DNA from: Bacteroidales bacterium
Lineage (GTDB): Bacteria; Bacteroidota; Bacteroidia; Bacteroidales; Paludibacteraceae
Assembly (NCBI GenBank): GCA_021371875.1
Contig: JAJFVH010000120.1
Location: forward strand, 16,880-80,879
DNA: 64,000 nt
Direction of reading: 5' to 3'
Shown here: piece after piece, positions 8,129 to 17,717 of the stretch
Layout of the letters: every line of letters starts with the position of its first letter
Position numbering within the stretch: position 1 is the stretch's first letter
Notes under the pieces: model-generated
Database searches by the model: none
What the model was told of the DNA's origin: nothing
The model's input: only the letters and a program-made list of their open reading frames with translations
Made by a program: the position numbers and the translations under genes

Positions 8129-8803
8129 CTAATTTTTCTCAACTATTTTATTTAAATATTCAATCACTCCTTGAGGATTCGAAGAATAATGATTTGCCCC
8201 AATTTGTATACAGAAATCTTGATTAAGTGGCGCTCCACCCACCAAAATTTGTTTTGAAGGATACTTTTTTCTTATTTCCTTTACAATTGATTCCATATTC
8301 ATCATTGTGGTGGTTAATAAAGCAGAAAGAGCAACAACACAATCTTTATGTTGATCGATTGCATCGATAAATTTTTGAGGTTTTACATCTACTCCTAAAT
8401 CAATCACTTTCCAACCTGCACCTTCCACCATCATTGCAACAAGATTTTTTCCAATATCGTGTAAGTCACCAAAAACGGTACCAATTATAAATACACCTTT
8501 GAGTTCAATTTCTCCAGAACTAAAAAACGGTTTCAAATGAACCATTGCAGCGGCCATAGCTTTAGCTGCCATTAGCATTTCTGGAACATAGGCTTTACCT
8601 TCACTAAATTTTTGACCAACACGTGACATTGCAGGAATTAATGCAACATTTAAAATTTCCTGAGGACTTAAACCGGCTTCAAGCGCTTCTTTACAAATTT
8701 CATCAGCACCAGGTAATCCTTTTAATTTTGGAGGATATGACGATGCAAAATTTATTTTACCAAATTCAATTGATTCAGCTAAATTTTCGATTAGATTGTT
8801 CAT
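8129..8803 (-). CDS. mtaC: MtaC-like corrinoid (B12-binding) protein
   Basis: A 224-residue protein when started at the ATG at 8803 (MNNLIENLAESI). This fits the family better than the upstream ATG at 8872, which would add 23 residues of poor match. The N-terminal four-helix cap domain includes the family motif GEGKAYVPEML-like at residues 68-77. A Rossmann B12-binding domain follows, with Asp113-Leu-His115-Asp-Ile-Gly118 (DxHxxG), whose His coordinates cobalt from below. SALLTTTM and GGAP also match. The protein carries the methyl group between MtaB (5997-7373) and a UroD/MtaA-like enzyme (2549-3904 or 17718-19034). It is the first gene of the methyl block, about 80 bp after the GH39-like gene on the same strand. 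Confidence 0.9.
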   Translation of the reverse strand: MNNLIENLAESIEFGKINFASSYPPKLKGLPGADEICKEALEAGLSPQEILNVALIPAMSRVGQKFSEGKAYVPEMLMAAKAMAAAMVHLKPFFSSGEIELKGVFIIGTVFGDLHDIGKNLVAMMVEGAGWKVIDLGVDVKPQKFIDAIDQHKDCVVALSALLTTTMMNMESIVKEIRKKYPSKQILVGGAPLNQDFCIQIGANHYSSNPQGVIEYLNKIVEKN

Positions 8804-8882
8804 AATAAATTTATTTAATTGTTTTATTTTAAGATATTTGGCGTTTAATATAGTGATAATTGACTCATGCACTATAAATTAT

Positions 8883-11297
8883 TTAATGGTTTAATATTAT
8901 TTTTTTGATTTGTTTCTCATTTTCATTTTGTGTAACCAACAAATAGATACCATTTGGCAAATTATTCATACCAGCCCATTTAATATCACTATCTTTTGAT
9001 ATTGTCTCCTTACGGTATATTTTTCCATCGATTGATATTAAACTGACATTTGTTAATGAATTAATGCCTGATAAATGAATAATTAGTTCGTCATTAAGAA
9101 TGGGATTAGAATAAATTATTTTTAATACAGGTTTTGATAAATCTACCAAACCAGAGATTATACTAAATGAAAAGTAATCCATAAATACTACATCTCCTAC
9201 GAAATCAATTTCAATAACTTGTTTCCCTTGATTCAGAAAAATCGGTGTTGATATTTCGTTAAATTTAGCCCAACTATTTGTTGAAGGTAAAAGCAAGTCT
9301 TTATAGAGTCCATTTTTAAAGTTTATTTTAATTTTGGAGTTTGTATTTTTTGTAGCATAGTCCACTGTTAAATTATATGTTCCTGTATTTGGAACATTAA
9401 TTGTATATTTTAGCCATTCCCCAGAATAAGTTGATGTCAAAAAAGTATTGCTTGATGATTGGCTAATATCAACACCTTCATTTAAACGATAAGCCCCTCC
9501 TGTATTTTGATTGTCAGTGTCATGATAAGCTATACCTTCTCCGCCTAAATCAAAATCTTCAAACTCAATTTTGCATGGAATAGTAAAGACCTTATATGGA
9601 GTTTCAACAGGCAATACGTTAAATGACGTTGTAACAGAAGATGGAGAATAAAAATCATTTCCACTTTGATATGCCTTGACAGTAACCTTCCCTGCAATTT
9701 TCTGCAACGTAATTACATTTCCATTAATTGTTGCCGGACCTGATTCAATTGAGTATGTTATTGGGAACAAATCGGCATCAGAATTGGCTTTAATTTCAAA
9801 AGGCATATCTGCTATATTTTTAGTGGAAATCGTATCAAAAGTAAGACGTTGTAACTTCCTAGCATCTTTCCATACTTTCAAAAAGACAAATCCTTCAACC
9901 GAAAAATTTAATCTTCCCAAATCGGTTAATTTAAAAACGGTTGATGCCGTTGGAAATTGATCATTCTCTGAAAAGGATTTTTTGTCAATATCATATTTTA
10001 TTACGTTATAATTATCTAAACTCCCTGTTAATTCTTTGAATTGAATAGATAAGGTGGTGTCTTTTGAACTTCTGTTCCAAATTGCCAAATAAGTAGTATC
10101 GTTTTCAGTAGATGCTAAGCCCTGAAAATTATCTGTAGAAAAAGTCATAGGTATTCTTTTACCTTTCATTTGCCCATAAAACCAAAAAGCGTAATATGCA
10201 GCATTATAAGTATAAAAGGTTTGACCACTTTTAAGGAAATGCCAATTTACAAAAGGGAAAAAAGTCCAATAATCATAAGTTTCACCCCATCCTTCAATAT
10301 ATTGTCCAACACTTTGAGCCCAAAATATTTTGTCTACTCCTTTTAATGAATCTAAGCCCATTTGGAACAAAGTTTCAAAAGTTCGGGCGCAGTTTCGATA
10401 GCTTATAAATGATTTAGATTTTGAAAATGCAGTATTCCAGTCACCATAAGCCCAACTGAATTCGGATATTATAAATTCAGTTTTCTTATTAATTGCCTCC
10501 CTTGTTAAAGCATACTTATCGAAAACGTTTTTAGCTTTATCAAATCTATCAATTGCACCTGCATGATCAGATTGTGATAGAGAAAGTGTTTCATCCCATT
10601 CGTAATAATGATGATATGAAATAAAATCGAGACTAAGATTATCCTGAATTATTTTATCAATAAATTGCTTATACCAAATATCATTAGGAGTTCCTGCCCA
10701 GGCAAATCCACAACCTCCTAATTTTAAATTTGGATGTGCTTGACAAATAGGGGTAATACAATCTACAGCAAATTTAAATTCTGAATAAAAATCGTTAAAC
10801 GTCGTGTAGCCAGTATACCAATTCCAAGCAGACAAATCAGGTTCTCCAAAAAGTTCCAGATAAATATCTTTTCCATTCGATGCATTCACCAAAGCATTTG
10901 CTATACTTGTAAAGAAGTTATACATCTTTGTTGAGTCTCCCTTGACATTAGGGTGCGTGTTTATTGTAATAAAATTGGTACAACCATTATTCTGAGTTCT
11001 TTTAATTATCCAAACTTGAGAATTGCCATCGTCAATCCATGTCCCGTCAGCAGTTTGCTTATTTACATCCAACTGAAAACGATTGAACTTTAGATTTAAT
11101 GGACCAAGAGTTTTTACTGAGTCATAAATTTGATCCATCCATAAAACTTTCTCAGGGGAATAACCTCCAAATTTTTTGTCAAGTAACTCTGTATTTGAAT
11201 TATCATTAATGAATACAGTTGTTATTGACTGAGCTTTAATACCTAGTATTAAAATAAATAAGCAACCTATAATAAATTTAACTTTGTATTTGTACAT
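8883..11297 (-). CDS. Secreted GH39-like (clan GH-A) glycosidase with CBM6 and type IX sorting domain
   Basis: An 804-residue protein with a signal peptide (residues 1-22). A TIM-barrel catalytic part has Glu152 in LFGEPD (acid/base) and Glu279 in FIISEFSW (nucleophile), the arrangement of GH39 and related clan A families. An Ig-like linker spans roughly 470-570. A CBM6-type module at about 575-715 starts IEFEDFDLGGEGIAYHD. A C-terminal sorting domain of about 75 residues ends in LPNGIYLLVTQNENEKQ. The last domain directs type IX secretion to the cell surface. GH39 enzymes are mostly beta-xylosidases; the precise specificity is not visible. It follows the GH2-like gene by 44 bp and precedes mtaC by 79 bp, so it forms the border between glycan enzymes and the methyl-transfer genes. 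Confidence 0.8.
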   Translation of the reverse strand: MYKYKVKFIIGCLFILILGIKAQSITTVFINDNSNTELLDKKFGGYSPEKVLWMDQIYDSVKTLGPLNLKFNRFQLDVNKQTADGTWIDDGNSQVWIIKRTQNNGCTNFITINTHPNVKGDSTKMYNFFTSIANALVNASNGKDIYLELFGEPDLSAWNWYTGYTTFNDFYSEFKFAVDCITPICQAHPNLKLGGCGFAWAGTPNDIWYKQFIDKIIQDNLSLDFISYHHYYEWDETLSLSQSDHAGAIDRFDKAKNVFDKYALTREAINKKTEFIISEFSWAYGDWNTAFSKSKSFISYRNCARTFETLFQMGLDSLKGVDKIFWAQSVGQYIEGWGETYDYWTFFPFVNWHFLKSGQTFYTYNAAYYAFWFYGQMKGKRIPMTFSTDNFQGLASTENDTTYLAIWNRSSKDTTLSIQFKELTGSLDNYNVIKYDIDKKSFSENDQFPTASTVFKLTDLGRLNFSVEGFVFLKVWKDARKLQRLTFDTISTKNIADMPFEIKANSDADLFPITYSIESGPATINGNVITLQKIAGKVTVKAYQSGNDFYSPSSVTTSFNVLPVETPYKVFTIPCKIEFEDFDLGGEGIAYHDTDNQNTGGAYRLNEGVDISQSSSNTFLTSTYSGEWLKYTINVPNTGTYNLTVDYATKNTNSKIKINFKNGLYKDLLLPSTNSWAKFNEISTPIFLNQGKQVIEIDFVGDVVFMDYFSFSIISGLVDLSKPVLKIIYSNPILNDELIIHLSGINSLTNVSLISIDGKIYRKETISKDSDIKWAGMNNLPNGIYLLVTQNENEKQIKKIILNH

Positions 11298-11341
11298 CTT
11301 CTATTAAATTAGGTATTAGTTTTTTATATTAAAAATTAAAT

Positions 11342-14300
11342 CTATTCTTTGTATTCAAATTTTATTCTGCTTATGTTGCTGCCTCCTCCTTTAAAAAACA
11401 CTCTAAGGGTTTGTTTTCCTGATTCTAATTTCAATAAAACACGATATTCACGAAAAGCAAACCAATCACCGGTAGATGGAAGTTTTATTTCTCCTCCTTT
11501 ATTTATACCATCAAACATCAAAAGCAAAGAACTGCTGTTTCCCAGAGTGGCATATTCGAATGCAACACTGAAAGTTCCAGACTTTTTAACGTCAATGTTA
11601 TACTCCATCCATTCACCAGAGTTAATCCAACCTACAAAAAGATTCCCGTTTTGAGAACTTATGTCCACTCCATCTGCTCGATATTCTTTCCCTTGATTGA
11701 TTTCATCATCATCGTGATAAGCAATACCTTCCCCACCCAAATTGTAATCAACCATTTGTAATATTCCAGGTAGCGCCACAGGTTCTCCTTTGAACGGTAA
11801 TTCCAGAGAGTTTCCTTTGACTCTTAATTGATTGTCCATAGTAAGCATGTTGAAAAATATCATATCACACAGCGGATGTTTCTGGTCAATTTGATACGAA
11901 CTGTTTAACAATATTCTGCCTTTTCCATAATCTATTTCACCTAATAAAATTAAAAGTTTGTCAGGCCTTGCAAAATAAGCGCCATAAGCTCTTGTTTTAC
12001 AATCAGGATTTGTTGTTATCAATGGATAAAACCCTATTTGTTCTTGATTTAGACTTTGTATTCCTAACTCCCAACTATTTGTTCCAATTGTACTTTTACT
12101 TGGTATTGCCTGATTACCAATAAAATAATCCAAGTATCCCCATCCGTTTCCCATCCATGAACCTTCAATTTTAGCAGAACCAAATTTAGGAATTTCGGCA
12201 ATTATTTTCTTAGAATAAAGCAGACTAGCCCATTCTTCGTTAAAGTTAAGTAATAAAATTGTACCATCTTCTTTTACACGTTTTAATAAATTGTCAATTA
12301 TTTCAACAGAAGGTAATTGGAGTCCGGCACATATAAAACTTTGTATACCAATCCTTTTATCAAAATTAGAAATTTGCACTTTAGCCTCCTTAAGTGCTAT
12401 AGATGCTTCCGGCCAATTGATAACGGAACCTGTATAATCAACAAATTGGTTATTAAATGAAGATCTGTTATTTAATAGTATTTGTTCATTTCCCGAAGCA
12501 ACTTCTTTATTTTTGTTTTCATAAAGTTTTGCCTCTAATGTGATGTATCCACCTTTCCAATTACGGAGTTTAACAGGTAAATTACAAATATGTTGAGCGA
12601 AAACATCTCCTCCTCTAACTGATATAACCTGTTCTGAATCATATGGGACATATTCACCTTCACCGTCTTTTATTTTTAATTTTAGCAGGTAATTGCCAGA
12701 TGCTAGTTTATTTTGATTTACTAACGTTATTTCAAAAATAGCAATATCAGAAGGGTTAAAAATAGCTCCGTTTATTCGTTTGATACATATTTGTAATGGT
12801 TTTGTCCAATAGGCATAATCTGATGCTACACCTTTTATATTTCGACTTGCATCAAGAATTGATGACGACCAATATCCTCCCTCTCCTGGAACAACTTCAG
12901 TCGTTCCACTCCAACCATTAATACCAAAACCATCAACATTATTCCGAGATATTAAGTTTTGAACTGCTCGACCATTAATGTACATTAGTCCTCTACCTGC
13001 TTGAACAGATACATCTTCCGGTGATATGATAACTCTACTTCCGGTTGTACTTAAATTACATTCTTTAAAAAATGAGAAGATTTTATCATGAAGTGGTCGA
13101 TAATAATTTGCTCCCCATTTTGCTTTTTGATCCAAATCCTCTGCTGACTTATACCAATTATCAGGGCCTCCATAGCAATGAACTTCTCCCCAATATTGCA
13201 AATTCTTAGTTTCATAGGTATGTGAAAATAGAAATGGTTCATAAAATACTCCCTTATACTCTTCTACTGTATGATTGTCTTCATATTTATCAGTTATTCG
13301 GTTTTCGTAAGGCCTAATATGATTAATATAATTACTTGGTGACATTTGAAAAATATCGAAAATATATCCCCCAGATGAATTTGAAACCATGACAGTTGGA
13401 TTAAGTTTATGAATAAGTTTCATACATTTTTCCCTTAAAGGAGTCCAATAATTATCTTCATTACATAAGTTATGGATTATTAAGCAAGGACTATTCCGAT
13501 CTCTAATCGCCATACGACGGCATTTTTCAATCATATATTTACCTGCAAAAGTACTATCAGTTACATTATAGCCTTGTTGTCCTGCGTGAAATCCGCCTGG
13601 TTCTTCATAAATATATAAACCTTTCTCATTAGCTTGTTTTAATAATTCAACATCTCCGATATTTCGATGGCAGTTTATACCATTATGGCCAATACTTTTG
13701 GCAGCTAACACCGATTTTTCAGCCATTAATGGTGACGAATAAAGCCCTGTTCCAGTGTAATAACCCCAATCAATAGAAGAAATATTAACTATTCGTTCTC
13801 CGTTAAAGTAAAAGTTGTTATCATTGTTAATTTCTTTAACTTCGAAAGTACGAAAACCAAATAAAACGTTATAGTTATCATTTATCTTATTTCCTTTAAG
13901 ATTAATTTTACACTCATAAAGTGATGGATTATCTATATTCCACAATTCAGCTTCCGGTACTGTTAATTCAATTTTTAATGAATCGTCTTGACAAGATTTT
14001 AAAAAATAGTCATTAGAAAAAATTATTTTCCCAGTTGAATGTGAAACAATTCCTATATTCAAAGAGAATGGCAAAGTATCTTGATTTTCTTTATTGAGAA
14101 TTATATTGACTTTAATTTTCTTTGATCCAGCTGGTAACAAATTTTCAACAAAAACATCTTCAATATATTTTTGATTAGTCGATGTCAACATAATATTTCC
14201 TCCTATACCTCCAAAATCGTGACTTGCCGGGAATTCATAACTTCCCCATTTAAATCCTGGAAAATCTTCCCAACCTCTAAAACCGCCAGGATTTGTTATC

Positions 14301-14809
14301 CGCAATGCAATTTTGTTTTTTTCCCCTGTTTTTAAATTTTTACTTATGTCAACTTGCCATGGAGTTTCTGCAACAATATCATAACCGGAAAGTTTGTTGT
14401 TAACATAAAGTTCACAACGTAAACGAGTAGAAGTAAAATGAATATTAATCGTTTTTCCTTTCCAATTTTTGGGAATATCTACAGTTGTCCAAAACCAAGC
14501 GACACCATGATAAGTGTAAAGAGGATCCCCTTTTGAAAAGTACTCTTCTACAGTTGCAGGGATGTTACAACCTATTCCTTTATCTGCATATAAAGTTTTC
14601 CACCCACAAGTAGGACTATTTTCCGGAAGAGTTTCAATGTTTACTTCTTCAGGTAAATATAGTCTATCATTTTGCCATAATGCAGATGTATCCAACCAAA
14701 CTTTCCAGGATAAGTTCTTTAAAGAAATTTCCTCTCGTTGACCTTTCACCTGGAAGCCCAAGAAAATTGTGAAAATTAGACAAATAATTAATGATTTGAG
14801 AGTATTCAT
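11342..14809 (-). CDS. GH2-like glycoside hydrolase with C-terminal CBM6
   Basis: A 1155-residue exported protein (signal peptide 1-23). The N-terminal half has the GH2 order: sugar-binding jelly roll (FTSTRLRCELYVNNKLSGYD), Ig-like domain, then a TIM barrel with NGINCHRNIGDVELL and the acid/base pair Asn450-Glu451 in HNLCNED. A long beta-rich middle part follows. The last 130 residues form a CBM6 domain (NLGGEGIAYHDDDE) closely similar in its first strand to the CBM6 of the neighbouring gene at 8883. No type IX sorting domain is visible, so it is probably periplasmic. GH2 covers beta-galactosidases, beta-mannosidases, beta-glucuronidases and arabinosidases; the sequence does not choose among them for me. 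Only 4 bp separate it from the GH3 gene upstream. Confidence 0.8.
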   Translation of the reverse strand: MNTLKSLIICLIFTIFLGFQVKGQREEISLKNLSWKVWLDTSALWQNDRLYLPEEVNIETLPENSPTCGWKTLYADKGIGCNIPATVEEYFSKGDPLYTYHGVAWFWTTVDIPKNWKGKTINIHFTSTRLRCELYVNNKLSGYDIVAETPWQVDISKNLKTGEKNKIALRITNPGGFRGWEDFPGFKWGSYEFPASHDFGGIGGNIMLTSTNQKYIEDVFVENLLPAGSKKIKVNIILNKENQDTLPFSLNIGIVSHSTGKIIFSNDYFLKSCQDDSLKIELTVPEAELWNIDNPSLYECKINLKGNKINDNYNVLFGFRTFEVKEINNDNNFYFNGERIVNISSIDWGYYTGTGLYSSPLMAEKSVLAAKSIGHNGINCHRNIGDVELLKQANEKGLYIYEEPGGFHAGQQGYNVTDSTFAGKYMIEKCRRMAIRDRNSPCLIIHNLCNEDNYWTPLREKCMKLIHKLNPTVMVSNSSGGYIFDIFQMSPSNYINHIRPYENRITDKYEDNHTVEEYKGVFYEPFLFSHTYETKNLQYWGEVHCYGGPDNWYKSAEDLDQKAKWGANYYRPLHDKIFSFFKECNLSTTGSRVIISPEDVSVQAGRGLMYINGRAVQNLISRNNVDGFGINGWSGTTEVVPGEGGYWSSSILDASRNIKGVASDYAYWTKPLQICIKRINGAIFNPSDIAIFEITLVNQNKLASGNYLLKLKIKDGEGEYVPYDSEQVISVRGGDVFAQHICNLPVKLRNWKGGYITLEAKLYENKNKEVASGNEQILLNNRSSFNNQFVDYTGSVINWPEASIALKEAKVQISNFDKRIGIQSFICAGLQLPSVEIIDNLLKRVKEDGTILLLNFNEEWASLLYSKKIIAEIPKFGSAKIEGSWMGNGWGYLDYFIGNQAIPSKSTIGTNSWELGIQSLNQEQIGFYPLITTNPDCKTRAYGAYFARPDKLLILLGEIDYGKGRILLNSSYQIDQKHPLCDMIFFNMLTMDNQLRVKGNSLELPFKGEPVALPGILQMVDYNLGGEGIAYHDDDEINQGKEYRADGVDISSQNGNLFVGWINSGEWMEYNIDVKKSGTFSVAFEYATLGNSSSLLLMFDGINKGGEIKLPSTGDWFAFREYRVLLKLESGKQTLRVFFKGGGSNISRIKFEYKE

Positions 14810-14813
14810 ATAA

Positions 14814-17666
14814 TTAGTTCGAGGTTAAGAGAATATTTTTTGATAATTTAATATTTGATGAGGAGCTCCCAATTTGAAACAGGTAAGTACCTGATGAAAA
14901 ATCTGTTGTTTGTAAAAGTGGAATATATTGTATTAAATCTTTTCTGTGTACAGAAATATTGACTTTACAACTTTGATTTTTTTTGATAAAAACCTTATTG
15001 AAACCTTTGAGAGATTTTATAATACCTTTGCTTTGACCAATACTGTCATTTACATAGAGTTGTACAACTTCACTCCCGTCATAATTTCCAATATTTTTAA
15101 TCTCACAAGAAACAGTTATACTATCACAATCACTTTTGAACTTGTAATTATTGGGTAAAATTAAATTTTTGTATTCAAATTTTGTGTATGACAGCCCAAA
15201 ACCAAATGAATAAAGAGGTTTTTTAGTCATGTAACGATATGTTCTCTCCTTCATTGAGTAGTCAGTAAATGTAGATAGATCGTTCATTTCATTGTAAAAG
15301 GTTATGGGAAGACGGCCCGATGGATTATAACAACCAGAGACAATATCTGCAATTGCATTTCCCCCTTCTTCACCTGGATACCAAGCGGTGAGGATCGCAT
15401 TTAAATTTTGTTGTTGCTTGTCAAGAGCGATACAACTTCCATTCATTAACACTAAAATAATAGGTTTTCCAGTTTCTTTAAGCTTTTTCAAAAGATAAGT
15501 TTGCACATGTGGTAAGTTAATATTCATCCTATCTCCATCTATAAAACCATCGGTCTGAGTTGTTTGTCCTTCTTCACTTTCCAACAATGGGGAGATACCA
15601 CCTGCAAAAAAAATAACATCACTTTTAGCAGCTTGATTTGCTATTTTATTTAAAGTTAAAGTATCCATATTGATTTGTCCGAATTCTAAAGTTAAACTAT
15701 CCGACTCATGTTTTAAAAAAATCGGGTACTTTTTCCCCTTCTCAAGCCATTGTGAAGCGGTCTTTCTTGTATAACGATCTGTTAGTAATTCTGACAAAAC
15801 TTCATTTTCTCCAATACGAAACGAATACTTTCCCTTTCCTGTTACTTTGAAATTATACAATCCAGATTCTTCAGGCGAAAAATTAGAATCAAAGGAATAT
15901 TTTCCTTCATTATCATTTGTACAAACCATTTTAGGAATAGTTTTAAATTCGTTTGTGTGGATGAATTGTTTTCCCCACTTAAAACTGATTGCACCTCTAT
16001 ATTTCCAATCGTAATATTCAATTTTAATTGGGTATGGTTTTCCTTTCTCTAAATAATATTCAAAATTCTTAGGTGATTCACCTCCAATTCTCCAATTATT
16101 AATAGCCAATTTATTGTTAATCCAAAATCTAACACCATCATCAGCTGACAATTCAAATACATACCATCCAGAGCTTTCAGGCGTAATATAGCCGCTCCAA
16201 CGAATAGAGAAATTATCATAAGGCAATCCTTTTAATGGTTCTGCTTCAAAGATATAATTAATTTTTGGATCAATCTTTACAACTTTAGGTAAACCGCCCA
16301 AGGAATCATTGTCAAAATACTCACCTGTTAAACCTCCATTTTCGTGATTCTTACCAGTTAGATATTTTGTTGAGACTGTTTCAAATAAACTTTCTACTAA
16401 AGGGACACCTGCTATGTAATTAATTTTTTTTGTCCCGAATTTGTTTTGCATTCCTTCTAAAAAAGTAGTTGATTTAGACGGGAAACCATTGTAATTACCA
16501 TACAAAACTCGTTCAGCATCGGCATTAGGTCCAAGTACTGCAATTGATTTATATCTTTTGGATAAAGGGAGTATTCCATTGTTCTTCAGTAAAACAATTC
16601 CTTCTAATGCGGTTTGCTTTGCTAAAATTCTATGGTTTTTACAATCTAATAATTTGGGATTTAAATGAGTATAAGGGTTCTTTGAGGGATCTTTTTCAAA
16701 TTCGCCTAAAAGTACACGGGCTTTTAAAACACGAAAAACAGTTGAATCTAATTGATCCTCTGTTAGTAACCCATCTCTCATTGCATCGGCAAGCGAATAA
16801 TATTGATTGCCACACTCCAAGTCGCATCCTACTTTTACTGCAAAGGCCGAAGCACTTTCAGCATCTTGCTTATATTTATGATGTTGCCAAATATCCGTGA
16901 TTGCTTCACAATCAGATACAATATAGCCATTGAATCCCCATTGTTTACGTAATATATCATCTAATAATAATTTACTTCCACAAGCGGGAACACCAAATAC
17001 ACTGTTATAAGCGCCCATTATGGAGTAGGCTTTTGCATCTACAATTGCAGTTCTAAAAGCAGGTAAATATGTATCCCAAAGATCTGACATTGATGGATTA
17101 ACATTAAAATGATGCCGTATATATTCAGGACCACTATGTACTGCAAAATGTTTGGGAGTTGCAATTAATTTGAAGTACCTGTTGTTATTCCCTTGAAGTC
17201 CTGTTATGAACTGCAGAGCAAAACTAGATGTCAAAAAAGGATCTTCTCCATAAGTTTCTTGTCCTCGACCCCAACGAGGATCTCTAAATATATTAATATT
17301 AGGTGACCAAAAGGATAACCCACCAATTTTATTTTCGTGATATAAAATTCTTGCTTCTGTTGAAATGGCATCTGCAACTTGATGTATTAATATTGGATTC
17401 CAGGTAGCAGCCATTCCAATAGCTTGAGGAAAGACGGTAACTTTTTGGATATTAGCAACACCATGCAATCCTTCATTCCACCAATTAAATGCTTTGATTT
17501 TAGTGGAATCAATTGCAGGCGAATTATTCATTAGCAATGATATTTTTTGTTTTACTGATAATTGTTTTAATAATTGTTTTACTGTTTGATCTGCCCAATT
17601 ATCGTTTGCAAAAACAGAAATATCGAAAATAAATAATATGACTAAAAATATATGTGATTTTTTCAT
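14814..17666 (-). CDS. GH3 beta-glycosidase with PA14 insertion
   Basis: A 950-residue exported protein (signal peptide 1-20). The N-terminal barrel has the GH3 substrate-binding pair Lys172-His173 (ATPKHFAVH) and the nucleophile Asp252 in YIVSDCEAITD. A PA14 domain interrupts the second domain (begins ENGGLTGEYFDNDSLGG, about residues 445-600), with a second related beta segment after it. The alpha/beta sandwich with GGISPLLESEEGQ holds the likely acid/base Glu, and a fibronectin-type domain closes the protein. The SDC motif with this layout is common in beta-xylosidase and beta-glucosidase branches of GH3. Its stop is 4 bp from the next start, which indicates tight co-transcription with the GH2-like gene. 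Confidence 0.88.
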   Translation of the reverse strand: MKKSHIFLVILFIFDISVFANDNWADQTVKQLLKQLSVKQKISLLMNNSPAIDSTKIKAFNWWNEGLHGVANIQKVTVFPQAIGMAATWNPILIHQVADAISTEARILYHENKIGGLSFWSPNINIFRDPRWGRGQETYGEDPFLTSSFALQFITGLQGNNNRYFKLIATPKHFAVHSGPEYIRHHFNVNPSMSDLWDTYLPAFRTAIVDAKAYSIMGAYNSVFGVPACGSKLLLDDILRKQWGFNGYIVSDCEAITDIWQHHKYKQDAESASAFAVKVGCDLECGNQYYSLADAMRDGLLTEDQLDSTVFRVLKARVLLGEFEKDPSKNPYTHLNPKLLDCKNHRILAKQTALEGIVLLKNNGILPLSKRYKSIAVLGPNADAERVLYGNYNGFPSKSTTFLEGMQNKFGTKKINYIAGVPLVESLFETVSTKYLTGKNHENGGLTGEYFDNDSLGGLPKVVKIDPKINYIFEAEPLKGLPYDNFSIRWSGYITPESSGWYVFELSADDGVRFWINNKLAINNWRIGGESPKNFEYYLEKGKPYPIKIEYYDWKYRGAISFKWGKQFIHTNEFKTIPKMVCTNDNEGKYSFDSNFSPEESGLYNFKVTGKGKYSFRIGENEVLSELLTDRYTRKTASQWLEKGKKYPIFLKHESDSLTLEFGQINMDTLTLNKIANQAAKSDVIFFAGGISPLLESEEGQTTQTDGFIDGDRMNINLPHVQTYLLKKLKETGKPIILVLMNGSCIALDKQQQNLNAILTAWYPGEEGGNAIADIVSGCYNPSGRLPITFYNEMNDLSTFTDYSMKERTYRYMTKKPLYSFGFGLSYTKFEYKNLILPNNYKFKSDCDSITVSCEIKNIGNYDGSEVVQLYVNDSIGQSKGIIKSLKGFNKVFIKKNQSCKVNISVHRKDLIQYIPLLQTTDFSSGTYLFQIGSSSSNIKLSKNILLTSN

Positions 17667-17717
17667 TATTTAAAAATAAATATAACTAATTGTATGGGAA
17701 TTATGATAATATAAAAG

